Shown here: positions 16,083 through 24,943 of the stretch, in pieces
How the letters are laid out: every line of letters starts with the position of its first letter
How positions within the stretch are numbered: position 1 is the first letter of the stretch
Assembly: GCA_945878605.1 (NCBI GenBank)
Contig: CAMCTR010000004.1
Span: 1-34,850, forward strand
Direction: 5' to 3'
Length of the DNA: 34,850 nt
DNA from: Candidatus Methylopumilus universalis
GTDB taxonomy: Bacteria; Pseudomonadota; Gammaproteobacteria; Burkholderiales; Methylophilaceae
Made by a program: the position numbers and the translations under genes
The notes under the pieces: model-generated
The model's database searches: none
Told to the model about the DNA's origin: nothing
What the model saw: the letters and a program-made list of their open reading frames with translations, nothing else

Positions 16083-17119
16083 GCCAAATCACCCAAAAAC
16101 TGTCATTCTTAGATCGCTATTTAACTTTATGGATATTTGCCGCGATGGCGCTGGGAATTGGGCTGGGATACTTCATTCCTGGTGTTGAGGGCTTTGTTAA
16201 TCAATTTCAAAGCGGCACAACCAATATCCCGATCGCGATTGGTTTGATACTCATGATGTATCCGCCGTTTGCGAAGGTAAAATATGAAGAATTGCCTGAT
16301 GTGTTTAAAGATAAGCAGGTGTTTGGTTTAGCGATCCTGCTTAACTGGATAGTCGCGCCAACACTCATGTTTTTGTTGGCGATTACTTTTGTACCGAATC
16401 AGCCTGAGTACATGGCTGGGTTGATTTTAATTGGCATTGCCCCTTGTATTGCGATGGTGATTGTGTGGAACGATATTGCTAAAGGCTCGGCAGAGTATGC
16501 GGCAGGATTGGTCGCATTTAATGCGCTTTTCCAAGTGCTATTTTTTAGTCTTTATGCCTACTTTTTCTTGACAGTATTGCCACCTTATTTTGGTTTCACT
16601 GGTTTGGTTGTCAATATTACGATGGGTGAAATTGCTAAAACTGTATTCATCTATTTGGGCATTCCTTGCATTGCTGGTTTTCTGACCAGATTCGTGATGC
16701 TAAAGTTTGTGTCAAAAAATTGGTATCAACACAACTTCGTGCCCAAGATAGGCAAGCTCACTTTGATTGCATTGTTGTTCACTATCTTGGTGATGTTTAG
16801 CCTCAAAGGGCAATTAATCCTTCAATTGCCTATGGATGTTGTCACCATCGCGATCCCTTTGCTGATTTACTTTGCGGTGATGTTTTTAATCACCTTTGTC
16901 ATCACAGTCGGAATGGACGTTGATTACAAGCGCTGTTGCACGCTGTCATTTACTGCCGCGAGCAATAACTTTGAGCTTGCCATTGCAGTTGCAATTGCAG
17001 TGTTTGGAATTAATTCAGGTGCCGCATTTGCAGCGGTAATTGGCCCGTTAGTGGAGGTGCCGATGATGGTGGGTTTGGTTTCAGTTGCTTTATGGATTAA
17101 AAGCCGATATTTCAAATAG
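16079..17119 (+). CDS. acr3: Arsenite efflux permease Acr3
   Basis: An inner-membrane arsenite/H+ antiporter of the Acr3 (BART) family; about ten hydrophobic helices in 346 residues. Recognisable are [20 protein letters not shown] at the N-terminus, [19 protein letters not shown], and the Acr3 signature with the essential Cys at about residue 123 in [18 protein letters not shown]. Near the C-terminus is [19 protein letters not shown]. This is not the unrelated ArsB family although often labelled so. It is the last gene of the ars operon, and a terminator-like hairpin overlaps its stop. Confidence 0.95.
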   Translation: MSQITQKLSFLDRYLTLWIFAAMALGIGLGYFIPGVEGFVNQFQSGTTNIPIAIGLILMMYPPFAKVKYEELPDVFKDKQVFGLAILLNWIVAPTLMFLLAITFVPNQPEYMAGLILIGIAPCIAMVIVWNDIAKGSAEYAAGLVAFNALFQVLFFSLYAYFFLTVLPPYFGFTGLVVNITMGEIAKTVFIYLGIPCIAGFLTRFVMLKFVSKNWYQHNFVPKIGKLTLIALLFTILVMFSLKGQLILQLPMDVVTIAIPLLIYFAVMFLITFVITVGMDVDYKRCCTLSFTAASNNFELAIAVAIAVFGINSGAAFAAVIGPLVEVPMMVGLVSVALWIKSRYFK

Positions 17120-17130
17120 CGGCTCTTTTT
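17102..17130 (+). terminator. Terminator-like hairpin at the end of acr3
   Basis: AGCCG (17102-17106) pairs with CGGCT (17120-17124), followed by CTTTTT. A second, alternative inverted repeat TTCAAATA (17111-17118) / TATTTGAA (17135-17142) overlaps it. The short stem and long loop keep confidence modest. Confidence 0.45.
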
Positions 17131-17145
17131 AAAGTATTTGAATGC

Positions 17146-17401
17146 TTATGCGCTTCGCTTTTGACGCAGTTGCGATCTCACAAAGTCAATATTGATGCGC
17201 AGTTCGAAGATATACTGCGAGAAGCTAATCGGCAATTTCATACCCCCAACCCTATCCTCAATATCATCTAGTTTTTTATCAAAAAACGACCAGTCTTCAA
17301 TATCGACTTCTTGTTTGATTTGCATTTCAAGAAAACGTAGTTCGCCGTAGTATTTAAATAACCGGAATTTCAAAACCAATTGTAAGCAGCGGGGATTAGC
17401 C
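17146..17401 (-). pseudogene. C-terminal remnant of a TAXI-family TRAP transporter solute receptor
   Basis: The frame reads about 85 codons with no good start: a TTG at 17379 is the first possible one and a stop lies at 17401. The peptide FRLFKYYGELRFLEMQI ... KLDDIEDRVGGMKLP ... FSQYIFELRINIDFVRSQL resembles the helical C-terminal tail of TAXI-type TRAP solute-binding proteins (pattern Y-x-x-L-R-x-L-E, L-D-x-I-x-x-x-V, L-P-x-S-x-x-x-x-x-L-R-x-x-I-x-x-V-R). No ligand-binding domain precedes it; nhaD ends directly upstream. The most likely reading is the tail of a deleted gene. A small independent coiled-coil gene is the alternative. Confidence 0.55.
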
Positions 17402-17412
17402 TAATCAATGAA

Positions 17413-18690
17413 TTACTGGGTTAAATTATATTGAATAATATAAGCTGCAATACCAGCAAAATAACCGATTAATGCTAACCAACTTATTTTTTTAACGTAC
17501 CAGAAGAATGGAATTTTTTCTAAGCCCATTGCCGCAACGCCAGCCGCTGAGCCAATGATTAAAATAGAGCCACCAGTTCCTGCGCAATACGCCATAAACT
17601 CCCATAAAAAGCTATCAGCTGGGTATTGCGCTAAATCGTACATTCCCATTGAGGCAGCAACGAGCGGCACATTGTCGACAATTGCGCTGAGCAAGCCTAA
17701 TAGCGTCACAATTAAATCTTGGCGGCCAATGGCTTTATCTAACATGCCTGCAAATGACTGCAGGATATGGCTATGCTCTAGGGTGGCCACTGCTAAAAGA
17801 ATGCCGATAAAGAAAACGATGGATGACATATCAATCTGCTTTAGCGCATGGACAAGGGTAAGCTCTTCTTTTTCTGAGTCATCTTTTTTGAAGTGCATTA
17901 AGTCGCCAATCAGCCAAAGAAATCCTAAGCCAAATAAAATCCCCATAAATGGCGGTAGATGGGTCAGTGTTTTAAAGACTGGCACTAAAATCAAAATACC
18001 GAGACCTGAATAAAAAACTGTGTTGCGTTCAAGCATTGAGGTGTTTGATGTCTTTAACGTATTGGTTGGTGCTGAAATACTTTTGCCGCGCATTGAGTAG
18101 CTAATGACTAATAATGGCGCGAGTAAGTTTACTACTGAAGGAATAAAGAGGCCTTTAATAATGGCCAGTGTTGTGATTTGTCCTCCAATCCAAAGCATAG
18201 TAGTCGTCACGTCCCCAATTGGAGACCAGGCCCCACCGGCGTTGGCAGCAATGACAATAAGCGCTGCAAACAAAAGTCTGTCACTTGGATCTTTTAATAG
18301 CTTTCTGGCGAGTGAAATCATCACAATGGTGGCGGTTAAGTTATCTAAAACTGCACTTAAAAAGAATGTAAGGAGGCTGATAATCCAAAGCAAGGAAACA
18401 AGCTTTGTGGTTTTAATGCGCGATGTAATGACTTCAAAGCCGTTGTGGGCATCAATCACCTCAACGATAGTCATTGCTCCGATTAAAAAGAAAACAATTT
18501 CTGCTGTGGATGCAATTGTTTCGCTGAGTTGGTGCTTGACCAAGATGTGGTCATTAGTCGCAAGTGCGTAAACGGTCCAAAGCAAGCCAGCGCCTAAAAG
18601 TGCCGTGGCTGATTTGTTAATCTTAATAGGGTGCTCGAGTGTTATCGCAAGATAGGTGATGACAAAAATAATAACGAGTGCACTTAACAT
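17413..18690 (-). CDS. nhaD: Na+/H+ antiporter, NhaD type
   Basis: An inner-membrane sodium/proton antiporter of the NhaD branch of the ion-transporter superfamily. The 425-residue product has roughly eleven to twelve hydrophobic segments. Characteristic stretches are the N-terminal ITLEHPIKINKSATALLGAG, TIVEVIDAHNGFEVI, LSAVLDNLTATIVM, GGAWSPIGDVTTTMLWI, AIVDNVPLVAASMGMY and GTGGSILIIGSAAGVAAMG. The paired DNLT and DNVP repeats are typical of the family's inverted halves. The start at 18690 gives MLSALVIIFVITYLA. It lies upstream of the TAXI remnant and is otherwise isolated. Confidence 0.92.
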   Translation of the reverse strand: MLSALVIIFVITYLAITLEHPIKINKSATALLGAGLLWTVYALATNDHILVKHQLSETIASTAEIVFFLIGAMTIVEVIDAHNGFEVITSRIKTTKLVSLLWIISLLTFFLSAVLDNLTATIVMISLARKLLKDPSDRLLFAALIVIAANAGGAWSPIGDVTTTMLWIGGQITTLAIIKGLFIPSVVNLLAPLLVISYSMRGKSISAPTNTLKTSNTSMLERNTVFYSGLGILILVPVFKTLTHLPPFMGILFGLGFLWLIGDLMHFKKDDSEKEELTLVHALKQIDMSSIVFFIGILLAVATLEHSHILQSFAGMLDKAIGRQDLIVTLLGLLSAIVDNVPLVAASMGMYDLAQYPADSFLWEFMAYCAGTGGSILIIGSAAGVAAMGLEKIPFFWYVKKISWLALIGYFAGIAAYIIQYNLTQ

Positions 18691-18782
18691 GATTTTTTAA
18701 CCGGTCATTAATGAATTAATTTATGTTTTGATTTTAACAGACTAATCCCTTCAACAACTTATACATGGCTGGCCCAATCGAG

Positions 18783-19154
18783 TTATTTGATTGTTGATGT
18801 TGGTATGTACCGTTCACACATGCCGATAAATTCAATCTTCACGTGTGGCTTTCCATTTTTGAATATCTCGTAAGTATCGACTGTGTAACCGGTTAATTTA
18901 TCGATAATTAACTTGCGGTTAAATTTTTTGCTGGTGCATTGAATTGATCTTGGGTCAATGTCGCATTTAATCTTGTCGGTGTAAAACTCGATTTCATTTC
19001 CAACAAAAGCGTAGGTTTTAGAGTCGGGCTCATCAACATGTGGGCCATCGCCTAAGGTGCGTGTGGTGTCACCATCACAGAAGTAGTTGATGTTCTCTGC
19101 TATCGCTGTTGCGCTGAACGCAAACAATAAAATAAGGAAGTGTTGAGGTTTCAT
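18783..19154 (-). CDS. Secreted protein of unknown function
   Basis: A 123-residue product with a clear Sec signal peptide (MKPQHFLILLFAFSATAIA, cleavage probably after AIA). The mature part is about 104 residues, mainly predicted beta, and has four Cys (YFCDGD, KIKCDI, IQCTSK, GMCERY) that could form two disulfides in the periplasm. I do not recognise the family. The gene is divergent from mutS and followed by nhaD on the same strand after 92 bp. No promoter could be fixed with confidence. Confidence 0.7.
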   Translation of the reverse strand: MKPQHFLILLFAFSATAIAENINYFCDGDTTRTLGDGPHVDEPDSKTYAFVGNEIEFYTDKIKCDIDPRSIQCTSKKFNRKLIIDKLTGYTVDTYEIFKNGKPHVKIEFIGMCERYIPTSTIK

Positions 19155-19279
19155 AATGCCTTGCTTTTAGGAAGTGCGTAAATCAAGCATGCTAGACTTC
19201 ATCTTACGATAAAATGTCATCTTTAAGCACAAATACCAGCCAGTCATTGATAGCATGTTGATATGACGCACCTACTTCT

Positions 19280-21838
19280 ATGACCGATAAGCTTAGCCTA
19301 GAAAAAGATAATCTCACGCCGTTTATGCGTCAATATCTTAACGTTAAACACCAGCATCCCGATATGCTGGTGTTTTATCGCATGGGTGACTTTTACGAGT
19401 TATTTTTTGAAGACGCCGAAAAGGCAGCACGGCTTTTAGGCATTACCCTCACTAAGCGCGGCACCCATAATGGTGAGCCGATCAAAATGGCAGGGGTCCC
19501 TTATCATGCGGCTGAGCAGTATTTAGCCAAGCTCACCAAAATTGGCGAAGCGGTGGCGATTTGTGAGCAGATAGGCGACCCAGCAAAAGCTAAAGGCATT
19601 GTTGATCGACAAGTGGTTCGTATTCTCACGCCAGGCACATTAACCGATAGTGCTTTGCTTGATGATACGCGAGATAATTGGCTTCTCGCGCTGTGTCTTG
19701 GCGATGGCTTGGTTGGCTTAGCGCGTATTAATTTAGCTTCGGGAGACTTAATTTTGAGCGAAATTGCGCCAGGGTTGTTGGCGCAAGAGCTTGAGCGTAT
19801 CGCCCCAGCAGAGCTATTGTTTGACGATAATGTAAATCATATTGCTGTTCAAAATGCGGCTTGTTCTAAAAAGCGTTTAAGCGCTTGGCAGTTTGATTTA
19901 GATTCAGCCAAAACTCTCCTCACTAAACAATTTAATACTCATGATTTAGATGGCTATGGCTGCACGGATTTAAACTTGGCAATAGCCGCCGCAGGCGCTT
20001 TGCTGGATTATGTGAAGCATACCCAGCGGACGACCTTGCCACATATCAATGGATTAACCGTTGAGCAATCTAGTCAGTTTGTCCAATTGGATGGCGCTAC
20101 GCGTCGCAATCTAGAAATTGACCAAACTATTCGTGGCGAAGTATCACCAACCCTATATTCACTTCTTAACACCACACAAACGGCGATGGGTGCGCGTTTA
20201 TTGCGCTATTGGTTGCATCACCCATTACGTGATTTAAGCGTTGTTTCAGCTCGACACAAAGCGGTTGCCGCGTTGATGCATGCTGATGAAAGGGCGATTC
20301 GCAATGCCTTACGCAATATTGGCGATATTGAGCGCATTACTACCCGTGTAGCACTAAGAACAGCGCGGCCAAGAGACCTGTCTGCATTGCGTGATAGCTT
20401 GACGCAACTACCTGCTTTGCAAGCATTGCTGAGTAAAGTTGAGGCTGATTTAGTCAGACAAATTGCTGGGCAGTTAAACGTGCCACAAAGCGCACTTAAT
20501 CTGCTTATGCAGGCCATTCAGCCAGAGCCTGCCAGTGTACTAAGGGAAGGTGGCGTGATTGCCGATGGCTATGATGCCGAGCTTGATGAGCTCCGTGGCA
20601 TGCAGGCGAGTTGCGGTGAGTTTTTGCTGAAGTACGAGGCCGAAGAGCGCGAGCGAAGTGGCCTTACGAATTTGAAAGTGGAATACAACAGCGTGCATGG
20701 TTTCTACATTGAGATTAGCCGCGCACAAGCTGAAAATGCGCCTGCCGAATATCGTCGTCGCCAAACGCTCAAAAACGCTGAGCGTTTTATTACACCTGAA
20801 TTAAAAGCGTTTGAAGATAAAGTGCTTTCAGCCAATGATCGTGCTTTAGCGCGCGAAAAAATGCTATATGAAATCGTGCTTGATCATCTAGCTCCAGAGA
20901 TTAATGCCTTGCAAGCGAATGCCATTGCAGTTGGGCAGCTTGATGTATTAAGCACATTTGCAGAGCGCGCGCAGTCGCTCAAATATGTGGCGCCAGAGTT
21001 TGTATGTGAGAACGCCATCAATATTGTGGGTGGTCGTCACCCTGTGGTTGAACAGATTGCTCAGCCATTTATTGCTAACGATGTGGCGTTATCACCTTAT
21101 CGTCAATTGCTACTGATTACCGGCCCAAATATGGGGGGGAAATCTACCTTTATGCGCCAAACAGCGCTGATAGTTCTGCTTGCGCATTGTGGTTGTTTTG
21201 TGCCCGCGCAATCGGCAATACTTGGCAAAATAGACCGTATTTTTACTCGTATAGGCGCTTCGGATGATTTGGCGGGTGGGCGTTCTACCTTTATGGTGGA
21301 AATGACCGAAACCGCTAATATTCTCAATAACGCAACAGCCAATAGTTTGGTCTTGCTTGATGAAATCGGGCGGGGCACATCCACCTTTGATGGTTTAAGT
21401 TTGGCTTGGGCTTGTGCTAAACAGTTGCTTGAAAAAAATCGTAGCTACACGCTTTTTGCAACCCATTATTTTGAGCTGACCAGACTGGTTGAAGAGTTTA
21501 AGCAAGTGGCAAACGTGCATTTAGATGCTGCTGAGCATGGTAATGGCATTGTGTTTTTACACCGTGTGCAAGAAGGCGCCGCAAACCAAAGCTATGGCTT
21601 GCAGGTGGCTGCGCTTGCTGGTATACCAAAGAGCGTTGTGGCTTCAGCTAAGCGTAAGCTCACGCAATTAGAAAAGCAGAATATCGATACAGGCCCGCAA
21701 GTGGATATGTTTGTGGCAGAAGACTCGCCCGAGGCGCTTTTGCATCCAGTGGTAAGTGAACTGGAGATTTTGGACCCTGATGACTTAACGCCTAAGCAAG
21801 CGCTTGAGGCTTTATATAAGCTTAAAAGTTTGTTGTAA
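19280..21838 (+). CDS. mutS: DNA mismatch repair protein MutS
   Basis: The ATPase that recognises mismatches and recruits MutL. The 852-residue length equals the usual size. The mismatch-binding domain has the Phe-x-Glu motif in [14 protein letters not shown]. The core and clamp follow ([13 protein letters not shown]). The ATPase has Walker [14 protein letters not shown], the ST motif [10 protein letters not shown], Walker [15 protein letters not shown] and THYFELT. The C-terminal end, [18 protein letters not shown], is typical. No good ribosome site precedes the ATG at 19280, but two tiny reading frames overlap one another and this start in ATGA fashion. Confidence 0.98.
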   Translation: MTDKLSLEKDNLTPFMRQYLNVKHQHPDMLVFYRMGDFYELFFEDAEKAARLLGITLTKRGTHNGEPIKMAGVPYHAAEQYLAKLTKIGEAVAICEQIGDPAKAKGIVDRQVVRILTPGTLTDSALLDDTRDNWLLALCLGDGLVGLARINLASGDLILSEIAPGLLAQELERIAPAELLFDDNVNHIAVQNAACSKKRLSAWQFDLDSAKTLLTKQFNTHDLDGYGCTDLNLAIAAAGALLDYVKHTQRTTLPHINGLTVEQSSQFVQLDGATRRNLEIDQTIRGEVSPTLYSLLNTTQTAMGARLLRYWLHHPLRDLSVVSARHKAVAALMHADERAIRNALRNIGDIERITTRVALRTARPRDLSALRDSLTQLPALQALLSKVEADLVRQIAGQLNVPQSALNLLMQAIQPEPASVLREGGVIADGYDAELDELRGMQASCGEFLLKYEAEERERSGLTNLKVEYNSVHGFYIEISRAQAENAPAEYRRRQTLKNAERFITPELKAFEDKVLSANDRALAREKMLYEIVLDHLAPEINALQANAIAVGQLDVLSTFAERAQSLKYVAPEFVCENAINIVGGRHPVVEQIAQPFIANDVALSPYRQLLLITGPNMGGKSTFMRQTALIVLLAHCGCFVPAQSAILGKIDRIFTRIGASDDLAGGRSTFMVEMTETANILNNATANSLVLLDEIGRGTSTFDGLSLAWACAKQLLEKNRSYTLFATHYFELTRLVEEFKQVANVHLDAAEHGNGIVFLHRVQEGAANQSYGLQVAALAGIPKSVVASAKRKLTQLEKQNIDTGPQVDMFVAEDSPEALLHPVVSELEILDPDDLTPKQALEALYKLKSLL

Positions 21839-21854
21839 GTAATTTAAAGGCAAT

Positions 21855-21880
21855 AAAAAAGCACCATTGCGATGGTGCTT
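21855..21880 (-). terminator. Rho-independent terminator for the slyD-like gene
   Basis: AAGCACCAT (21859-21867) and ATGGTGCTT (21872-21880) form a perfect 9-bp stem with a 4-base loop. The A-run at 21855-21860 becomes the T-tract on the minus strand. It could also stop mutS transcription from the other side. Confidence 0.88.
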
Positions 21881-21901
21881 GATCACATCTGCAATACCCA
21901 C

Positions 21902-22381
21902 TTAGTGGTGATGACCGCCAGCGCCGTGCACGTGGCCGTGTGCTACCTCTTCTTCAACCGCTGAACGCACACCAGTAACGGTTGCTTTGAATAGCACGCG
22001 TTCGCCAGCCCAAGGATGATTACCATCAACCACCACTTTGCCGTCATCAATGTTAGTAACGGTGTATAGAATTACATCGCCAGTTTCGTCTTCGCCTTCA
22101 AATTGCATGCCAATTTTTAAGTCTTTACTTGGGAATGCTGCGATCGGTTCCATCTGAACCAATGTCTCATCGTACTCACCAAACGCATCGGCTGGCTCAA
22201 GTGTTATTTCAACTGAATCGCCAACTGCCTTGCCATGAAGCTCTTCTTCTACTCGGGGGAAAATGTTGTCATAACCACCGTGTAAGTAGTTAACTGGGTC
22301 TGTGCTTGACTCAAGCACGGTACCTTCGCTGTCGCAGAGTTCATAGGTCATCGATACTACGGTGTTCATGGCGATTTGCAT
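21902..22381 (-). CDS. slyD: FKBP-type peptidyl-prolyl cis-trans isomerase, SlyD-like
   Basis: A proline isomerase and chaperone of the SlyD/FkpB group, cytoplasmic. The product is 159 residues with the start at 22381 (MQIAMNTVVSMTYELCDSEG). The longer frame from 22492 would run through the divergent roxA promoter and has no homology. The FKBP half shows YLHGGYDNIFPRVEEEL and the insert-in-flap domain GEYDETLVQ. The usual LVFDVEV-like end is replaced by RVLFKATVTGVR. The tail HGHVHGAGGHHH is His-rich and probably binds nickel, copper or zinc. The FKBP family and IF domain are secure; SlyD orthology is likely. Confidence 0.9.
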   Translation of the reverse strand: MQIAMNTVVSMTYELCDSEGTVLESSTDPVNYLHGGYDNIFPRVEEELHGKAVGDSVEITLEPADAFGEYDETLVQMEPIAAFPSKDLKIGMQFEGEDETGDVILYTVTNIDDGKVVVDGNHPWAGERVLFKATVTGVRSAVEEEVAHGHVHGAGGHHH

Positions 22382-22452
22382 GGTGGTTTCTTTCAAATGG
22401 AAAAAATTATCATTAAATTTTACCTGATTTCTTGTTGGATATCGCAATGCGC

Positions 22453-22458
22453 TATCAT
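22453..22458 (+). promoter_or_regulatory. Candidate roxA -10 box
   Basis: TATCAT lies six bases before the ATG at 22465. TTCTTG at 22429-22434, with an 18-bp spacer, is a possible -35. If correct, the roxA mRNA would begin at or very near its start codon. Confidence 0.4.
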
Positions 22459-22464
22459 ACAAAT

Positions 22465-23625
22465 ATGAAAAAAAATTCAAATCGACATTCACAGCCGCTC
22501 ACTTTACTTGGTGGCATTAGCGCAGAAACCTTTCTTAAAGAGTATTGGCATAAAAAGCCTTTGTTAATTCGCGGGGCGATGCCTGCGTTTGAAGGTTTCT
22601 TAACGCCGAATGAATTAGCAGGCTTGGCCCGCGAAGAGGATGTACAGTCGCGCTTGATTTCGACTGTTAAAAAAGAATGGAAGCTAGAGCAGGGGCCATT
22701 TTCTGGAAAGCGATTTTCGAAATTGCCTAAACGAGATTGGACTTTGCTGGTGCAAAGCGTGAATCATCATCTCCAAGAGGCGAATGATGTATTGCAGCAG
22801 TTTAATTTTATTCCTTATGCGCGTTTAGATGACTTGATGGTGAGCTATGCGCCTGATGGCGGGGGTGTTGGTCCGCATTTTGATTCTTACGATGTGTTTT
22901 TGTTGCAGGGTTGCGGACAGCGCCTATGGCGCATTAGCGAACAAAAGGATTTAAGTTTGGTGGAGGGAGCACCACTTCGCATTTTACAGAACTTTAATAC
23001 TGAGCAAGAATGGATTTTGTCTGCAGGCGATATGCTTTATTTACCCCCGCACGTCGCGCATTGGGGCATTGCCGTTGGGGATTGCATGACTTATTCAATC
23101 GGCTTTAGAGCGCCTTCTGCCCAAGAGTTAGCGGTTGAATTTTTAAATTACCTGCAAGAACATCGCACGCTTTCAGGCATTTATGCCGACCCAAATTTAG
23201 TTACTCAGAAGCATCCGTCTGAAATAGGTGCCGGCATGATTAATCAAGTGTCATCAATTTTAGATGGTTTGAAGTGGAACGATGCCGATGTTGCTGACTT
23301 CTTAGGGCTATACTTAACCGAGCCTAAATCCCATATTGTGTTTGATGCACCTAAAAATATGACCTTGCAGGCATTTGGGAAGCGCATGAAGCGTGATGGA
23401 GTAAAGCTAAGTTTTAAGAGCCAGTTATTATATGTGAGTAATACTTATTATCTAAATGGCGAGATTGTAGTTTTAGATGCCGACTCTGCAGGTTTGATCT
23501 CGCGATTGGCAGACTGTAGATTGTTGTCTGCGGAAGATTTATCTTTAGCACCGAAAATAAGTGAATATTTTGTGGTGCTAATGCATGATTGGTATTTGGC
23601 AAGCTGTATTATATTTTCAGAATAA
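22465..23625 (+). CDS. roxA: Ribosomal protein uL16 3-hydroxylase (JmjC-type cupin dioxygenase)
   Basis: A 2-oxoglutarate/Fe(II) oxygenase homologous to E. coli YcfD/RoxA, which hydroxylates an arginine of ribosomal protein uL16. The 386 residues include the N-terminal FLKEYWHKKPLLIRGAMPAF, the Fe-binding HxD in GVGPHFDSYDVFLLQ, the 2-oxoglutarate-side RLWRI and the distal His in YLPPHVAHWGIAV. The winged-helix C-terminus is present. The start at 22465 (MKKNSNRHSQ) is preferred over 22432 because the earlier codons overlap promoter-like sequence. No Shine-Dalgarno sequence is visible. It is divergent from the slyD-like gene. Confidence 0.92.
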   Translation: MKKNSNRHSQPLTLLGGISAETFLKEYWHKKPLLIRGAMPAFEGFLTPNELAGLAREEDVQSRLISTVKKEWKLEQGPFSGKRFSKLPKRDWTLLVQSVNHHLQEANDVLQQFNFIPYARLDDLMVSYAPDGGGVGPHFDSYDVFLLQGCGQRLWRISEQKDLSLVEGAPLRILQNFNTEQEWILSAGDMLYLPPHVAHWGIAVGDCMTYSIGFRAPSAQELAVEFLNYLQEHRTLSGIYADPNLVTQKHPSEIGAGMINQVSSILDGLKWNDADVADFLGLYLTEPKSHIVFDAPKNMTLQAFGKRMKRDGVKLSFKSQLLYVSNTYYLNGEIVVLDADSAGLISRLADCRLLSAEDLSLAPKISEYFVVLMHDWYLASCIIFSE

Positions 23626-23763
23626 TTGTAGAAATTACGATTAAACTACTCGGCAGTTGATAAACTTTTGCAAAAATATGACATTTACTCAATAAAATCA
23701 CCATTAATTGTTAAAAAAGTAGTGTTTTTTTTAAGGGATGCTGTTAAAATTTTCTGACTCGGC

Positions 23764-23775
23764 GCACATATGTGC
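23764..23775. repeat. 12-bp perfect palindrome upstream of lipoprotein gene
   Basis: GCACATATGTGC is self-complementary and is flanked by CGGC and CG, extending a potential hairpin. It sits about 40 bases before the ATG at 23815, near the likely transcription start. It may be an operator or an mRNA 5' hairpin. Confidence 0.7.
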
Positions 23776-23814
23776 CGTACTGGTTTATTTTTTTATATTT
23801 TAAGGAAATTTAAA

Positions 23815-24039
23815 ATGACACGTTCTGCTATCCTTGCTGCTTTGTTAGCTCTTGCTTTAACTGCTTGTGGTCAAAAAGAAGAAGCTGCTCCTGCTGAAGC
23901 TGCACCAGCTGCTGAAGCTGCTCCTGCTGAAGCTGCACCAGCTGCTGAAGCTGCTGCTCCTGCTGAAGCTGCTCCTGCTGAAGCTGCTCCTGCTGAAGCT
24001 GCTGCTCCTGCTGAAGCTGCACCAGCTGCTGCTAAGTAA
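23815..24039 (+). CDS. Small Ala/Pro/Glu-repeat lipoprotein
   Basis: A 74-residue product starting MTRSAILAALLALALTAC, a lipoprotein signal with lipobox LTAC. After CGQKEE the whole mature protein is a low-complexity tract of AEAAP, AEAAPA and AEAAAP units ending AAAK. The encoding DNA repeats GCTGAAGCTGCTCCT and close variants. The start at 23815 has a good AAGGA ribosome site at 23802-23806; an earlier ATG at 23770 lies inside a palindrome and adds a poor leader. A strong terminator follows. Such Ala-Pro-rich lipoproteins may act as flexible tethers or spacers in the periplasm; no specific function is recognised. Confidence 0.8.
   Translation: MTRSAILAALLALALTACGQKEEAAPAEAAPAAEAAPAEAAPAAEAAAPAEAAPAEAAPAEAAAPAEAAPAAAK
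23881..24036 (+). repeat. Imperfect trinucleotide/15-bp coding repeat
   Basis: Tandem units based on GCTGAAGCTGCTCCT, with variants using GCACCA for Ala-Pro and extra GCT codons. Ala is written almost only as GCT or GCA. The array encodes the entire mature lipoprotein and is prone to length change by slippage. Confidence 0.85.
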
Positions 24040-24083
24040 TTCAGTTCGAGCCTAAAACTAGTTCACTAGTTTAAACTCAACAT

Positions 24084-24110
24084 AAAAGCCGACTTTTAGT
24101 CGGCTTTTAT
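24084..24110 (+). terminator. Rho-independent terminator after lipoprotein gene
   Basis: AAAAGCCGAC (24084-24093) pairs perfectly with GTCGGCTTTT (24099-24108) around a 5-base loop. A- and T-runs on both sides make it bidirectional, so it also serves the convergent MBL gene. Confidence 0.92.
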
Positions 24111-24159
24111 GTTTCTATTAGATATAAAGTGAATTTTTAAGGCTTAAATCTTTTTAGGC

Positions 24160-24927
24160 TTAAATTTCTCTCCAATTGAAGCCAGTTTCTTGGCTGGCAA
24201 TTCCTATCCAATCCCTCTCGCAATTCAATGCGCCAATGAGTGCATCAATGGCTAATTCGGGCTTGTTATTTTTTTCGCTTAAATGCGCCGCTACAATATG
24301 TTTTAGATTGCCGTTATTAAGCTTACTTAAAATCGCCGCCGCACTAGTATTATCCAAATGGCCTAGTCTGCCGCTTACACGTTGCTTGAGTGAAATCGGG
24401 TAGATGCCGTTCATCAGCATGTCGATGTCATGATTGCATTCAAGAACTAGGCCATGGCAGCCACTCAACATTTCTTCGATATAAGGTGTTGAACTTCCTG
24501 TGTCAGTGAGCACCCCTAATTTTTTAGCGCCATTTGAAAAGGTATACTGCACGGGTTCGCGAGCATCGTGTGGCACAGGAAAGGGCGTTACTTCTACATC
24601 GTTGATGTTAAATTTGGTATGACTATCAATAATACGCAAATCAAGCGGTTCGGGGGGTAAAATGCGTTCAACCATTTTTAACGTGCCATGCGTGAGCCAA
24701 ACTGGTAAGCGGTATTTTCGTGCAAGCTTAAACACACCGCCTGCGTGGTCTTCATGTTCGTGTGTGATTAATATGCCTGCCAGTTGATCTGGCATCAGGT
24801 TGATACGCGCTAGGCGCTGTTCGGCGTCTCGTAAACCAAAGCCGCAATCCAAGAGCAGCCTAGTTGATGATTGTTCAACAACTAGGCCATTGCCAGCGCT
24901 ACCGCTGCCGATTGAGGAAAACCTCAT
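24160..24927 (-). CDS. MBL-fold metallohydrolase (YycJ/WalJ-like)
   Basis: A metallo-beta-lactamase-fold protein of 255 residues. It begins MRFSSIGSGSAGNG and carries the metal motif THEHEDHAGG, then PFPVPHDA, GVLTDTG, LECNHD and the C-terminal AAHLSEKNN. These features fit the YycJ/WalJ group, whose members have 5'-3' exonuclease-like activity in Firmicutes. In proteobacteria the role is not established. It is the third gene of a dapA-bamC-MBL run, 16 bp after bamC. Confidence 0.88.
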   Translation of the reverse strand: MRFSSIGSGSAGNGLVVEQSSTRLLLDCGFGLRDAEQRLARINLMPDQLAGILITHEHEDHAGGVFKLARKYRLPVWLTHGTLKMVERILPPEPLDLRIIDSHTKFNINDVEVTPFPVPHDAREPVQYTFSNGAKKLGVLTDTGSSTPYIEEMLSGCHGLVLECNHDIDMLMNGIYPISLKQRVSGRLGHLDNTSAAAILSKLNNGNLKHIVAAHLSEKNNKPELAIDALIGALNCERDWIGIASQETGFNWREI

Positions 24928-24943
24928 AAATATCCAAGTTGGA

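Noticed and set aside
17383-17397. 15-bp sequence TAAGCAGCGGGGATT shared with 2427-2441
   Set aside because: An exact 15-mer match within about 35 kb is expected roughly once by chance, and the two contexts have nothing else in common.
22382-22492. 37-residue N-terminal extension of the SlyD-like protein
   Set aside because: It would run through the roxA promoter and start region, and the FKBP family begins at the ATG at 22381.
23828-24022. Gln/Leu-rich reading frames on both strands over the AEAAP tract
   Set aside because: They are frame shadows of a codon-biased repeat and have no ribosome sites.
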